A DNA stretch of 41,669 nucleotides from Ignavibacteria bacterium UBA7675. Its GTDB lineage: Bacteria > Bacteroidota > Ignavibacteria > Kapaibacteriales > UB7675. A program made the position numbers and the translations under genes. Under the pieces are notes generated by a model. The model worked only from the letters and a program-made list of their open reading frames with translations, was not told the origin of the DNA and searched no databases. Within the stretch, counting starts at the first letter, position 1, and every line of letters begins with the position of its first letter. The stretch spans positions 1 to 41,669 of the forward strand of contig DLHF01000025.1 of assembly GCA_002483085.1 (NCBI GenBank), in the 5' to 3' direction. This document shows positions 26,248 to 33,807 of this stretch, one piece after another.

Positions 26248-26384
26248 CGGCTACAGCAGTGAGCATACTGCTATAGCCGTCTGTTCGGTAAAATACATGG
26301 TTATCCGATCGGCTATATAAATACCGAGGAGCATAACCCGTCGGATAACCGAGCGCCCGCTGTAATGGCGGGCGTTGTATTTTA
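26248..26384 (+). other. Cluster of strong stem-loops; candidate structured RNA or leader
   Basis: Three stem-loops follow one another. The first pairs CGGCTACAGCAGT (26248-26260) with ACTGCTATAGCCG (26267-26279), with one mismatch in 13. The second has perfect 10-base arms GGTTATCCGA (26299-26308) and TCGGATAACC (26341-26350), enclosing a smaller hairpin TCGG-C-TAT/ATA-CCGA. The third pairs CGCCCGC (26354-26360) with GCGGGCG (26368-26374), extended by G-U and A-U pairs, then TTGTATTTT, like a terminator. It ends about 60 bases before the metalloprotease ATG. It could be a small RNA with its own terminator, an attenuator or a riboswitch-like leader. I do not recognise a known class. Confidence 0.5.
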
Positions 26385-26442
26385 AAAGGCAGTGTAACAA
26401 TTTCCCCGTTATATCGCTCGTTGCCCCTACACAACAATAGCT

Positions 26443-28314
26443 ATGAAATATTTTATTCTGTTCCTTTGCATCGTGCTGCACGGCGCCGCTTTTGCACAGA
26501 CCCGCAAAGACAGCTCATCGTGGAATGGACAGCCAGGAGGAAAATACCTGCCGTCGACAGGAGCTCTCCGCACGCTGATTGTCTTTGCAGAATTTCCCGA
26601 TGACAGCTTGGACCCGGGCAATGCAGAATGGCCCAAAGGCATACCCCCGCGCCGTATGGCTGGCTGGGTAGATTCCGCATGGAGCGATATTCCAACTCCA
26701 TGGTCGCTCACCGACTACTTCGGCCAGATGTCGCTCGGCACCTTCCGCCTTACCGGAATCACGCGCCATGTCATAACACCCAAAACGCGATCTGCATATC
26801 GAGCACTACGTAAAACACGTAAAGATATTCATCGCGACATCATCGAACAACTTGATTCGACAATAAATTTTGCTGAGTTCGACAACTGGACGCTTACTGG
26901 CGAATATAATCACAAAGAACAGCCCGACGGCATTGTGGATCTGATCATTATTATATGGCGTAATATCGACGACGACATAGATGCGGCAGCCCAGAAACCG
27001 CCAGGTATGCGCAGCTCTTTTGGCTTCATCGGCGATGAGGCCGACCTCGGTTTTGGCATGCCCGTACTGGTAGACGAAGGTCGACGCATGGTAAAAATGA
27101 GCTATGGCATTGAGCACACTACTGGCAATACGGAAACAGCGGGCTCCGGCGTTACGCTGAGCAAAGCATACACACATGTTGCACACGAGTCCATGCTGCA
27201 AACCACTATTCACGAAATAGGCCACTACCTGATGGGTGGCATGGAATACCATACAGGTTTCGGATGCTGGGGTATGGTGTCGACCTACGGTATCCGTATG
27301 TTTGTGCCCAATTCTTTTGAACGGTACAGATTAGGTTGGATCAAGCTGATCACGCTCTCTGGCGATACTGCAACGCTGCGCGATATTCCCCTGCCCGACT
27401 ATGTGACGACAGGTGTTGCAGTGCGATTTATTATCGACTCAATGACCGGACAATATTTTTATCTGGAAAATCACCAAGGAATCTCGCGGTGGGATAGAAC
27501 GATGTACCTCGACTCCATCGAACGCGGTATATATGTGCTGCGGCAGGATCGCGCAACTGATAGCGCATCGGGACCAGGCCATCAGTTGCGGCTTGTTCCA
27601 GCGGATGGGTTGCACCGATGGGATGTATCTCGCATGGAACCACACTCATGCTGCGGCTCGGTTTTACTCCCCGTTTTCCGGCAGGGTGTGGCCGACCGAG
27701 ACAGCGGCTTTCACGACTGCGATCATGTACCCTATACCAATCCTTCAACCGGCAAAAAACAGGTGGCCGAAATAATACTGGAAGAAAATGAAAAAGGTGA
27801 AACGGTACATGCCAACCGCAAAGGAGGTGATGGCAAAGACGCTTTCAGACAGGGTTATGCCACTGTGTTTTCACCTTGGAGCAATCCGGGATCGCAAGAT
27901 AAACACCGGCAGCCAACGGGCTTTGGTTTTGAAATCATCGGAGCTGATACGAACAATGGCAGCATAGTGTATCGCTTGTCACTTTTTTCGCACACAGCAG
28001 CCGGGGCAACCCCGGGTATCGTGCAAAACGTCACGGCGAAAAAGAAAGGGCAGACTGCCATTATCACCTGGCAGGCTAATGCCGAGCCGGATATCGTTTC
28101 GTATAAGATTTACAAAACAAATCAGCAGCAGAAGGCAAATACCGCACCTACATTCCTCGCCAAAGTAAACCATAAGAAAGATACCACAATGCTGTCCTGG
28201 ACAGACCGCAAGACGCCTACTGGCGCGCGCTATACTGTAACGGCTGTGGATCGTCAGGGTAGAGAATCGTTGTATTCTATCAGGACATCGGCGCTACAAC
28301 AACTACAGAAGTAA
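26443..28314 (+). CDS. Secreted M6-type zinc metalloprotease with fibronectin domain
   Basis: This 623-residue protein has a signal peptide (1-19, ending AFA-QT). The N-terminal catalytic region resembles the M6 (immune inhibitor A-like) family: LIVFAEFPDD near 45, DYFGQMSLGTFRLTG at 91-105 and DGIVDLIIII near 162. The zinc site is H257-E258-I-G-H261, continuing YLMGGMEYH, with a downstream WGM turn as in metzincin-like folds. A domain at about 525-620 looks like fibronectin III. There is no T9SS sorting domain, unlike other secreted proteins here, so it may stay in the periplasm or use another route. It probably degrades proteins outside the cytoplasm. A stem-loop cluster just upstream may regulate it. 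Confidence 0.88.
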   Translation: MKYFILFLCIVLHGAAFAQTRKDSSSWNGQPGGKYLPSTGALRTLIVFAEFPDDSLDPGNAEWPKGIPPRRMAGWVDSAWSDIPTPWSLTDYFGQMSLGTFRLTGITRHVITPKTRSAYRALRKTRKDIHRDIIEQLDSTINFAEFDNWTLTGEYNHKEQPDGIVDLIIIIWRNIDDDIDAAAQKPPGMRSSFGFIGDEADLGFGMPVLVDEGRRMVKMSYGIEHTTGNTETAGSGVTLSKAYTHVAHESMLQTTIHEIGHYLMGGMEYHTGFGCWGMVSTYGIRMFVPNSFERYRLGWIKLITLSGDTATLRDIPLPDYVTTGVAVRFIIDSMTGQYFYLENHQGISRWDRTMYLDSIERGIYVLRQDRATDSASGPGHQLRLVPADGLHRWDVSRMEPHSCCGSVLLPVFRQGVADRDSGFHDCDHVPYTNPSTGKKQVAEIILEENEKGETVHANRKGGDGKDAFRQGYATVFSPWSNPGSQDKHRQPTGFGFEIIGADTNNGSIVYRLSLFSHTAAGATPGIVQNVTAKKKGQTAIITWQANAEPDIVSYKIYKTNQQQKANTAPTFLAKVNHKKDTTMLSWTDRKTPTGARYTVTAVDRQGRESLYSIRTSALQQLQK

Positions 28315-28327
28315 ACTGGCAACAACC

Positions 28328-28702
28328 ATGGATTCAGAACATAAGAACACAATGACAATACTCTATCGCCCTGTTGGGGCTAAAGAACTCGCCCTTATAG
28401 AAGCATCAGGCTGGAAAGAATTCCCACCCCGGCTTCCCGAGCAGCCTATTTTCTACCCTGTACTTACCGAAGAATACGCCGTGCAGATTGCGCGCGACTG
28501 GAATGCGCGCTTGGACGGTGCGGGCTATGTAACAAAGTTTCATGTCCACGCTGAATCTTTAGAGAGATACCCCGTGCAAATCGCCGGTACTGCCCGCCAT
28601 CAAGAGTTATGGATACCAGCAGAAGAGTTGGCAATTTTCAATAAGAACATTATTGGCAACATCGTAGTTATTGCTGAATATCGGATGAGAGACATACAAT
28701 AA
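28328..28702 (+). CDS. Small cytoplasmic protein of the so-called ADP-ribosylation/crystallin J1 type
   Basis: This 124-residue protein has no signal or membrane segment. It has LYRPVGAKELALIEASGWKEFPPRLPEQPIFYPVL near the N-terminus and ELWIPAEELAIFN near the C-terminus. From memory these mark a small family usually labelled ADP-ribosylation/crystallin J1, whose biochemical role is not established. I would not infer an ADP-ribosyl activity. An ATG eight codons in (28352) is an alternative start. It begins 13 bases after the metalloprotease stop and may share its transcript. The MarR promoter follows directly. Confidence 0.7.
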   Translation: MDSEHKNTMTILYRPVGAKELALIEASGWKEFPPRLPEQPIFYPVLTEEYAVQIARDWNARLDGAGYVTKFHVHAESLERYPVQIAGTARHQELWIPAEELAIFNKNIIGNIVVIAEYRMRDIQ

Positions 28703-28707
28703 AAAAT

Positions 28708-28727
28708 ACAGTTGACACATCAACTGT
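28708..28727. promoter_or_regulatory. Putative MarR operator 1
   Basis: Perfect 8-base inverted arms ACAGTTGA and TCAACTGT are separated by CACA. The site overlaps the -35/-33 element of the promoter at 28712-28742, where a repressor would block transcription. A 16-of-20 match occurs at 29278-29297. Confidence 0.72.
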
Positions 28728-28742
28728 TTATTTCTATATTTG
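28712..28742 (+). promoter_or_regulatory. Promoter of the marR gene
   Basis: TTGACA (28712-28717) and TATATTTG (28735-28742) are separated by 17 bases. The downstream box fits both a sigma-70 -10 (TATATT) and the Bacteroidota TAnnTTTG -7 box. The start codon lies 32 bases after the box. Confidence 0.7.
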
Positions 28743-28774
28743 CATCTGTTATTCTCATTGTACAGGAAAGCAGT

Positions 28775-29263
28775 ATGAGTGCGCAGCAGGAACAAGCAAG
28801 AACGAGCCTCCCCATTGAGTTTCAGAGCAAACCTCACGAAGCTCTGATGAGCGTTTGGTGGACGGCCACACTCTTGCGAAAAGTTTCGTCGAAATTTTTC
28901 CATGAGTTCCACACATCCGATGCACAATTCAACATTCTCGTCCTGCTTAAGGACAGCACAACTCCGCTCACGCAAAACGACCTAAGCAGAAAATTGCTTG
29001 TCGATAAGTCGAATATCACTGGCCTGCTGGACAGGCTACAGAAACAGGATCTAATCCAGCGAATACCCGTAGAAGGAGACCGGCGCAGCTATCATATCGC
29101 CCTGACGAAAAATGGAGTGAAGTTTATAGCCCGGCTCGACAAGCTCTACACAGAAAAGGTTCATCAGATAATGTCCAACCTTTCGGAAAGGGAATGTAGC
29201 GATCTGATACGGCTGATGCGCAAGATGCGCAATAGCCTTGCAGCCGACCACGAATCATCCTAA
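28775..29263 (+). CDS. MarR-family transcriptional regulator
   Basis: This 162-residue protein has the MarR winged helix-turn-helix at about 50-117. The recognition region is LTQNDLSRKLLVDKSNITGLLDRL, and the wing GDRRSYHIALT carries D102 and R104, typical of the family. Flanking helices (20-48 and 120-155) form the dimer interface. The ATG at 28775 is preceded by AGGAAAG; the frame upstream runs through the operator and promoter, so it is not coding. A palindromic operator overlaps the promoter, and a near-copy precedes the next gene. I infer autorepression and control of the acyltransferase-ligase fusion, perhaps relieved by a fatty acid, acyl-CoA or toxic amphiphile. Confidence 0.92.
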   Translation: MSAQQEQARTSLPIEFQSKPHEALMSVWWTATLLRKVSSKFFHEFHTSDAQFNILVLLKDSTTPLTQNDLSRKLLVDKSNITGLLDRLQKQDLIQRIPVEGDRRSYHIALTKNGVKFIARLDKLYTEKVHQIMSNLSERECSDLIRLMRKMRNSLAADHESS

Positions 29264-29277
29264 AAAATTTTACTTAG

Positions 29278-29297
29278 ATAGTTTACACGTCAACAGT
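29278..29297. promoter_or_regulatory. Putative MarR operator 2, upstream of the LplT-Aas-like gene
   Basis: ATAGTTTACA-CGTCAACAGT aligns with operator 1 at 16 of 20 positions, keeping AGTT-ACAC-TCAAC-GT. It lies in the 69-base gap after marR, about 36 bases before the start of the fusion gene. The inverted symmetry is less perfect than in operator 1. Confidence 0.6.
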
Positions 29298-29332
29298 TTA
29301 ATGAACAACTAATTTACATTCAATCGACAGCC

Positions 29333-32300
29333 ATGAGCGACCTCTTAAAGATCCGTGGTTTTGCTGCCTATCTGCTGATAGCGTTCCTAAACGCGGCTAC
29401 AGATATTGGTCACAAAATCATCATTCAGAATATTATCTTTGTGCACTTTGATGGCAGTACACAAATGGTGCTTACAGCCATTGTCAACGCTCTAATCCTA
29501 CTGCCATTTGTCCTCTTGTTTACACCGAGCGGCTACATAGCCGATAAGTTCCCCAAAGACCTTGTCATCCGCATTGCCGCCGCTATCTCCATCCCCATCG
29601 CTATTCTCATTACGGTGTGCTATTACGCCGGTCGTTTTGAAGAAGCCTTTGCTCTTACACTCTTGCTTTCAATCCAATCGGTATTTTATTCGCCAGCAAA
29701 ATACGGCTATATTAAGGAGCTTGTAGGGAAAGAATTACTCGCCCCGGCTAACTCCTATATTCAGTCCGTAACAATTGTCGCAATTCTCGGCAGCACATTC
29801 CTGTTTTCAATATTATTTGAGCACCTTCTTGACACCAGTGCACAGAACTTACCCGACATGTTGCGCTCGATTGCACCGGTAGGATATGTACTTATCGCTT
29901 TCTGCGCGCTGGAAACACTGCTGAGCATGCGCCTTGAACGCAAGAGAGCAAAAGACATCTCTATGAAGTTCAATATAGCCCGCTACCTAAAGTTCGGCTA
30001 TCTGCGCTCTAACCTACGCACAATACGGCGCACAGAAGCCGTATGGCTGAGCATCATCGGGTTGTCGTTATTCTGGGGTATCAACCAAGTAGTACTGGCT
30101 TCATTCCCGGAGTATCTTAAGAATACCGCAGGCGTACACAGCACGGTAGTAGCCTCGGGCATGATGGCGCTTGGCGGGTTGGGCATTATCGTAGGCTCGA
30201 TAGCCGCAGGGCGAGTGTCCCGCCACTTCATCGAAACAGGTATCATCCCTCTTGGTGCCATTGGCATGACCATTTCCCTTTTTCTCTTGCCATCGGTGAC
30301 TAATCTCCCGGCGCTTGGCGTGCTCTTTTTTGCTTACGGTGTCATGGGCGGTCTGTTTATTGTCCCGCTCAACGCGCTCATCCAGTTCCATGCTGGGAAC
30401 GATGAAGCAGGCACAGTATTAGCAGGCAACAACTTTGTACAGAACGTTGTTATGCTCCTGTTCCTGGGCATCACCGTTGTTGCGCTTGGCGCTAATGGCT
30501 TTTCCTTTCTCTCTGTATCGGCAACAAGTACAAGCGTAATATACGGTCTTGCAATTATTGCGCTGATTGGCACGCTGTACACATTTACAAAGCTACCGCA
30601 ATCGTTTTTGCGCTACATCGTTTCGCTCCTGCTTTCGCAGCGATACCGGCTTGATGTACGTGGCATTAATAATATTCCGTCGTCGGGAGGCGTGCTTCTG
30701 CTTGGCAATCACACAAGCTTTCTGGACTGGGCAATGCTACAGATTGCCTGTCCACGCCAGATTCGCTTTGTCATGGCAAAGCAATACTACGGCAAATGGT
30801 ATCTGAAGAAAATTCTCGATATGTTCGGTGTCATCCCTATCTCTTCAGCCGCGAGCAAAGAGGCTTTACAAACAATTAATCACTATCTCCACGCAGGCGA
30901 TATCGTCGCTCTTTTTCCCGAAGGCCGTATCAGCCGCAATGGGCACCTCGCTACATTTCACAAAGGATTTGAAGTAGCTGTGCACCAGAGCGGCGCTGTC
31001 ATTGTTCCTTTCTACATACGAGGTCTGTGGGGAAGCATCTACTCTTTTGCTTCGCGCAAATATCGCCGCAGTTCGGCACCGCGACGCACGCGCGATATTA
31101 CCGTGCTATTTGGCACATCTCTGCCCGACACTACAACAGCAGCAGAAGTAAAGCAAGCAGTGATACGGCTCTCCATCGACTCTTGGCACAACTACGCAGA
31201 TACACTCGACCCCGTTCATATTGCGTGGCTGCGCACAGCAAAACGCCTAAAGAACGAGGTAAGCATCGTAAATTTCGACAACACAGAATTGACACATACG
31301 CGCCTGCTCGGAGCAGCCATCGCCTTTGCTCGATTGGTAAAAAAGAATACCGGCAGCGAACAGGCAATCGGGCTGATCTTGCCGCCAAGTACAGGCGTTG
31401 CTCTTACCAGCTTGGCAGTGCTCATGAATGGTAAAACACTTGTCAATCTGAACTACACGGCGGGAAAAGACAATCTGCTGCATGCTGTGGCACAGGCGGG
31501 CATAAGTACAATACTCACATCAAAACTTTTCATTCAGAAATTAGAGAGTAAAGGCTTCGATATGAGCCCGCTGCTGGCGAAAATACGTGTGCTGTATGTA
31601 GAAGACATGCGCTCTTCTATGAGCAAATTTACATTGGTGCGTGCGGTGGTCGGCGCTCGGCTGTTCCCAGTGTGGCTTCTACGCCTGCTGTATTTCAAGA
31701 ATACTCCTTTGGGAAATACTGCCGCAATATTATTCAGCAGTGGCAGCGAGGGTATTCCTAAAGGTGTAGAGCTTACACATCGCAATATCATGGGAAATAT
31801 TAAACAGATTGCCGGAGTGCTGAACCCGCGCGAAGACGATACCGTGCTGAGTTCGCTGCCTGTGTTTCACGCGTTTGGCCTGACAGTCTCCACGCTGATG
31901 CCCCTGATCGAGGGGCTGAAAGTAGTGTGCCAGCCCGACCCTACCGACGCCGCTTCTATAGGCAAAGCAGTAGCGCGCCATCGGGTAACGCTGCTGTTCG
32001 GTACATCTACGTTTTTGGGGTTGTACACTCGAAGTCCAAAAGTTCATCCGCTGATGTTCCGTTCCCTGCGCATGGTAGTGGCAGGCGCAGAAAAGCTACA
32101 CGAACAGGTGCGCAGCGAATTCCACAGGAAATTTGGTCATGTTATCTACGAAGGCTATGGCACAACAGAAACAACACCAGTAGCAAGCGTCAATGTTCCA
32201 GATGTCTTATCAACAGAAGACTGGATCGTGCAAACAGGCGCAAAAGCAGCAACTGTAGGTATGCCGCTGCCCGGCAGTGCTTTCCGCATTGTCGACCCCG

Positions 32301-32827
32301 ACACTCTACAAGAACTGCCCGATGGCGAAGCGGGCCTTGTACTAATTGCAGGCCCCCAATTGATGAAAGGTTATCTCCACGCGCCCGAAGCCACACAGCG
32401 CGTACTTGTGCAGCTCGATGGCCTGCATTGGTATCGCACAGGCGACAAAGGGCGGATCGACGAAGACGGCTTTCTGACGCTGATAGACCGCTATTCGCGC
32501 TTTGCTAAAATTGGTGGCGAGATGGTAAGCCTCAGCGCTGTTGAATCGGCAGTGGTCAGCGCACTTGCCGATGCCGAACTCGATATCACATCAGTAGCGC
32601 TTCCCGCGCCAGACAAAGGCGAATATATTGTGCTGTTAGTAGCGGGCATACAAACAACACCCGGTGCCCTCCGCACACAACTTGTAGAAGCTGGTGTCCC
32701 TCCGCTCATGCTGCCGCGCACGGTTCTCAGCGTCGAAGCCGTGCCCCGCCTCGGTTCCGGCAAGATAGATTTTGCGGGCGCGAAACGCCTGGCGACAGAA
32801 CTTCTCTCCCAAACAATTACTTCATAA
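29333..32827 (+). CDS. Fused lysophospholipid transporter / acyltransferase / acyl-ACP(CoA) synthetase (LplT-Aas type)
   Basis: This 1164-residue protein joins three domains. Residues 1-430 are a major-facilitator transporter of about 12 helices, like LplT. Residues about 435-620 are a PlsC-type acyltransferase with H460 and D465 in NHTSFLD and the substrate motif LFPEGRIS (527-534). Residues about 640-1164 are an AMP-forming ligase with FSSGSEGIPKG (801-811), EGYGTTET (939-946), YRTGDKG (1034-1040) and the catalytic lysine K1144 in GSGKID. In E. coli, LplT flips lysophospholipids inward and Aas re-acylates them; one-chain fusions occur in several phyla. I infer phospholipid repair or uptake at the inner membrane. 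It follows marR and a matching operator; the small membrane gene downstream is probably co-transcribed. Confidence 0.93.
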   Translation: MSDLLKIRGFAAYLLIAFLNAATDIGHKIIIQNIIFVHFDGSTQMVLTAIVNALILLPFVLLFTPSGYIADKFPKDLVIRIAAAISIPIAILITVCYYAGRFEEAFALTLLLSIQSVFYSPAKYGYIKELVGKELLAPANSYIQSVTIVAILGSTFLFSILFEHLLDTSAQNLPDMLRSIAPVGYVLIAFCALETLLSMRLERKRAKDISMKFNIARYLKFGYLRSNLRTIRRTEAVWLSIIGLSLFWGINQVVLASFPEYLKNTAGVHSTVVASGMMALGGLGIIVGSIAAGRVSRHFIETGIIPLGAIGMTISLFLLPSVTNLPALGVLFFAYGVMGGLFIVPLNALIQFHAGNDEAGTVLAGNNFVQNVVMLLFLGITVVALGANGFSFLSVSATSTSVIYGLAIIALIGTLYTFTKLPQSFLRYIVSLLLSQRYRLDVRGINNIPSSGGVLLLGNHTSFLDWAMLQIACPRQIRFVMAKQYYGKWYLKKILDMFGVIPISSAASKEALQTINHYLHAGDIVALFPEGRISRNGHLATFHKGFEVAVHQSGAVIVPFYIRGLWGSIYSFASRKYRRSSAPRRTRDITVLFGTSLPDTTTAAEVKQAVIRLSIDSWHNYADTLDPVHIAWLRTAKRLKNEVSIVNFDNTELTHTRLLGAAIAFARLVKKNTGSEQAIGLILPPSTGVALTSLAVLMNGKTLVNLNYTAGKDNLLHAVAQAGISTILTSKLFIQKLESKGFDMSPLLAKIRVLYVEDMRSSMSKFTLVRAVVGARLFPVWLLRLLYFKNTPLGNTAAILFSSGSEGIPKGVELTHRNIMGNIKQIAGVLNPREDDTVLSSLPVFHAFGLTVSTLMPLIEGLKVVCQPDPTDAASIGKAVARHRVTLLFGTSTFLGLYTRSPKVHPLMFRSLRMVVAGAEKLHEQVRSEFHRKFGHVIYEGYGTTETTPVASVNVPDVLSTEDWIVQTGAKAATVGMPLPGSAFRIVDPDTLQELPDGEAGLVLIAGPQLMKGYLHAPEATQRVLVQLDGLHWYRTGDKGRIDEDGFLTLIDRYSRFAKIGGEMVSLSAVESAVVSALADAELDITSVALPAPDKGEYIVLLVAGIQTTPGALRTQLVEAGVPPLMLPRTVLSVEAVPRLGSGKIDFAGAKRLATELLSQTITS

Positions 32828-32842
32828 TTCTCGGAGCCCTCT

Positions 32843-33121
32843 ATGCATATCAACAATGATATTCCGCATTCCCCTGCGTGGAAGCTGTTTAGCTGGGCGG
32901 GGTTTGTCCTCGCGATTGCCCTTACTGTTATTGGTATCTACCACCTGCCTGTCGATTCCTGGATAAAAGGCTACCTCGGCATGGGTGTGTTCTGCATTGT
33001 ACTCTCCTGTTTCATCCTCGCCAAAACAGTGCGCGATGAATACGAAGCCATGAAAATTGTCAACCGGATTAGCTCAGCTAAAGCAGAAAAACTACTCAAC
33101 GATTACGAACCCGCAGTATAG
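32843..33121 (+). CDS. YiaA/YiaB-family inner membrane protein
   Basis: This 92-residue protein has two membrane helices (about 15-35 and 43-62). The second is followed by the conserved tail LAKTVRDEYEAMKIVNRISSAK, which is the signature of the YiaA/YiaB family. The function of the family is not known. GGAG lies upstream of the ATG, and the gene starts 15 bases after the LplT-Aas-like fusion, so it is probably in the same MarR-controlled transcript. A G+C-rich hairpin follows at 33177. Confidence 0.85.
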   Translation: MHINNDIPHSPAWKLFSWAGFVLAIALTVIGIYHLPVDSWIKGYLGMGVFCIVLSCFILAKTVRDEYEAMKIVNRISSAKAEKLLNDYEPAV

Positions 33122-33176
33122 CGCGTGCCTCCCCTACTCGCCTTCGCCACCATTCTGCCTGTACATATGCAGATTC

Positions 33177-33200
33177 CGGGCGCCTTCACCGGGGCGCCCG
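33177..33200. terminator. Strong hairpin, possible terminator of the lipid operon
   Basis: CGGGCGCC (33177-33184) pairs perfectly with GGCGCCCG (33193-33200) around an eight-base loop, 56 bases after the YiaA/B stop. Only a weak T-rich tail (ATCCTTTA) follows, so termination may be inefficient. Confidence 0.5.
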
Positions 33201-33230
33201 ATCCTTTATCAGTTGTTGGAAAAGCTCTGT

Positions 33231-33513
33231 GGCACGGGCTTCTCTGCGGCGTCCGCCCAGTCGCTGTCACCGGTCGCACATCCGCTTGCCAGTTGGCCAA
33301 CCGCTTCTCGCCTCTAAAAGACACAGTACCGCGCAAAGAAGAAAAAATCCGTTTCACTCGCCGAATCCGCGACCTCTGTATCCCCACTGCGGTTTATCAT
33401 AGGCTCGTTTTCGCACTGCTGCCGCGAGATCGGTGCAAAGACGAACTTCCGGTGACAATGCGCGAATAGCGGGCGGAACAACCACGAGGGGGCTCGTGCT
33501 GCGCGGTGCAGAG
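33231..33513. repeat. Dispersed intergenic repeat, inverted pair D (BIME-like)
   Basis: The left arm (33277->33231, minus) carries GCGACCGGTGACAGCGAC, 21 bases, then CCCGTGCC. The right arm (33446-33513, plus) carries CCGGTGACA, GCGGAACAACCACG and TGCTGCGCGGTGCAGAG. The arms point outward around a spacer of about 170 bases. It fills much of the 686-base gap before the DUF1800 gene, where I see no gene. The pair at 39 kb has the same plan in the opposite orientation. Confidence 0.65.
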
Positions 33514-33807
33514 ACCAACCATACGAACAGCGACAGAAGCGCCAATAAACACAGAAATTACCCCGGTGGTACATGATTAAACCTTTTTCATAATCTCGTG
33601 GTCTGATCCCCCGTCGGCAGTTGGCAAGTGCTGTCCTGCGCGAGAATACGCCAGAGAACAGTGTAGTTCCATAGCGTATTTTACCATACTTTTCGCATTG
33701 CAGTGCGGCTGTGTACGATACGCAGAAATACAAAAGTTTGTAAGTACAACAGCAGACAACTGCTCTGAGCGCAACCGTATTCCTCATTTAACTTTTCGGG
33801 AGGTCCC

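Noticed and set aside
33231..33513. Repeat pair considered as a CRISPR or a transposon remnant
   Set aside because: There are only two arms, in inverted orientation with unequal spacers, no transposase and no flanking target duplication that I can see.
33125..33787. Open frames on both strands between YiaA/B and DUF1800
   Set aside because: They cross the dispersed-repeat pair and a hairpin, and show no domain, signal peptide or ribosome-binding site.
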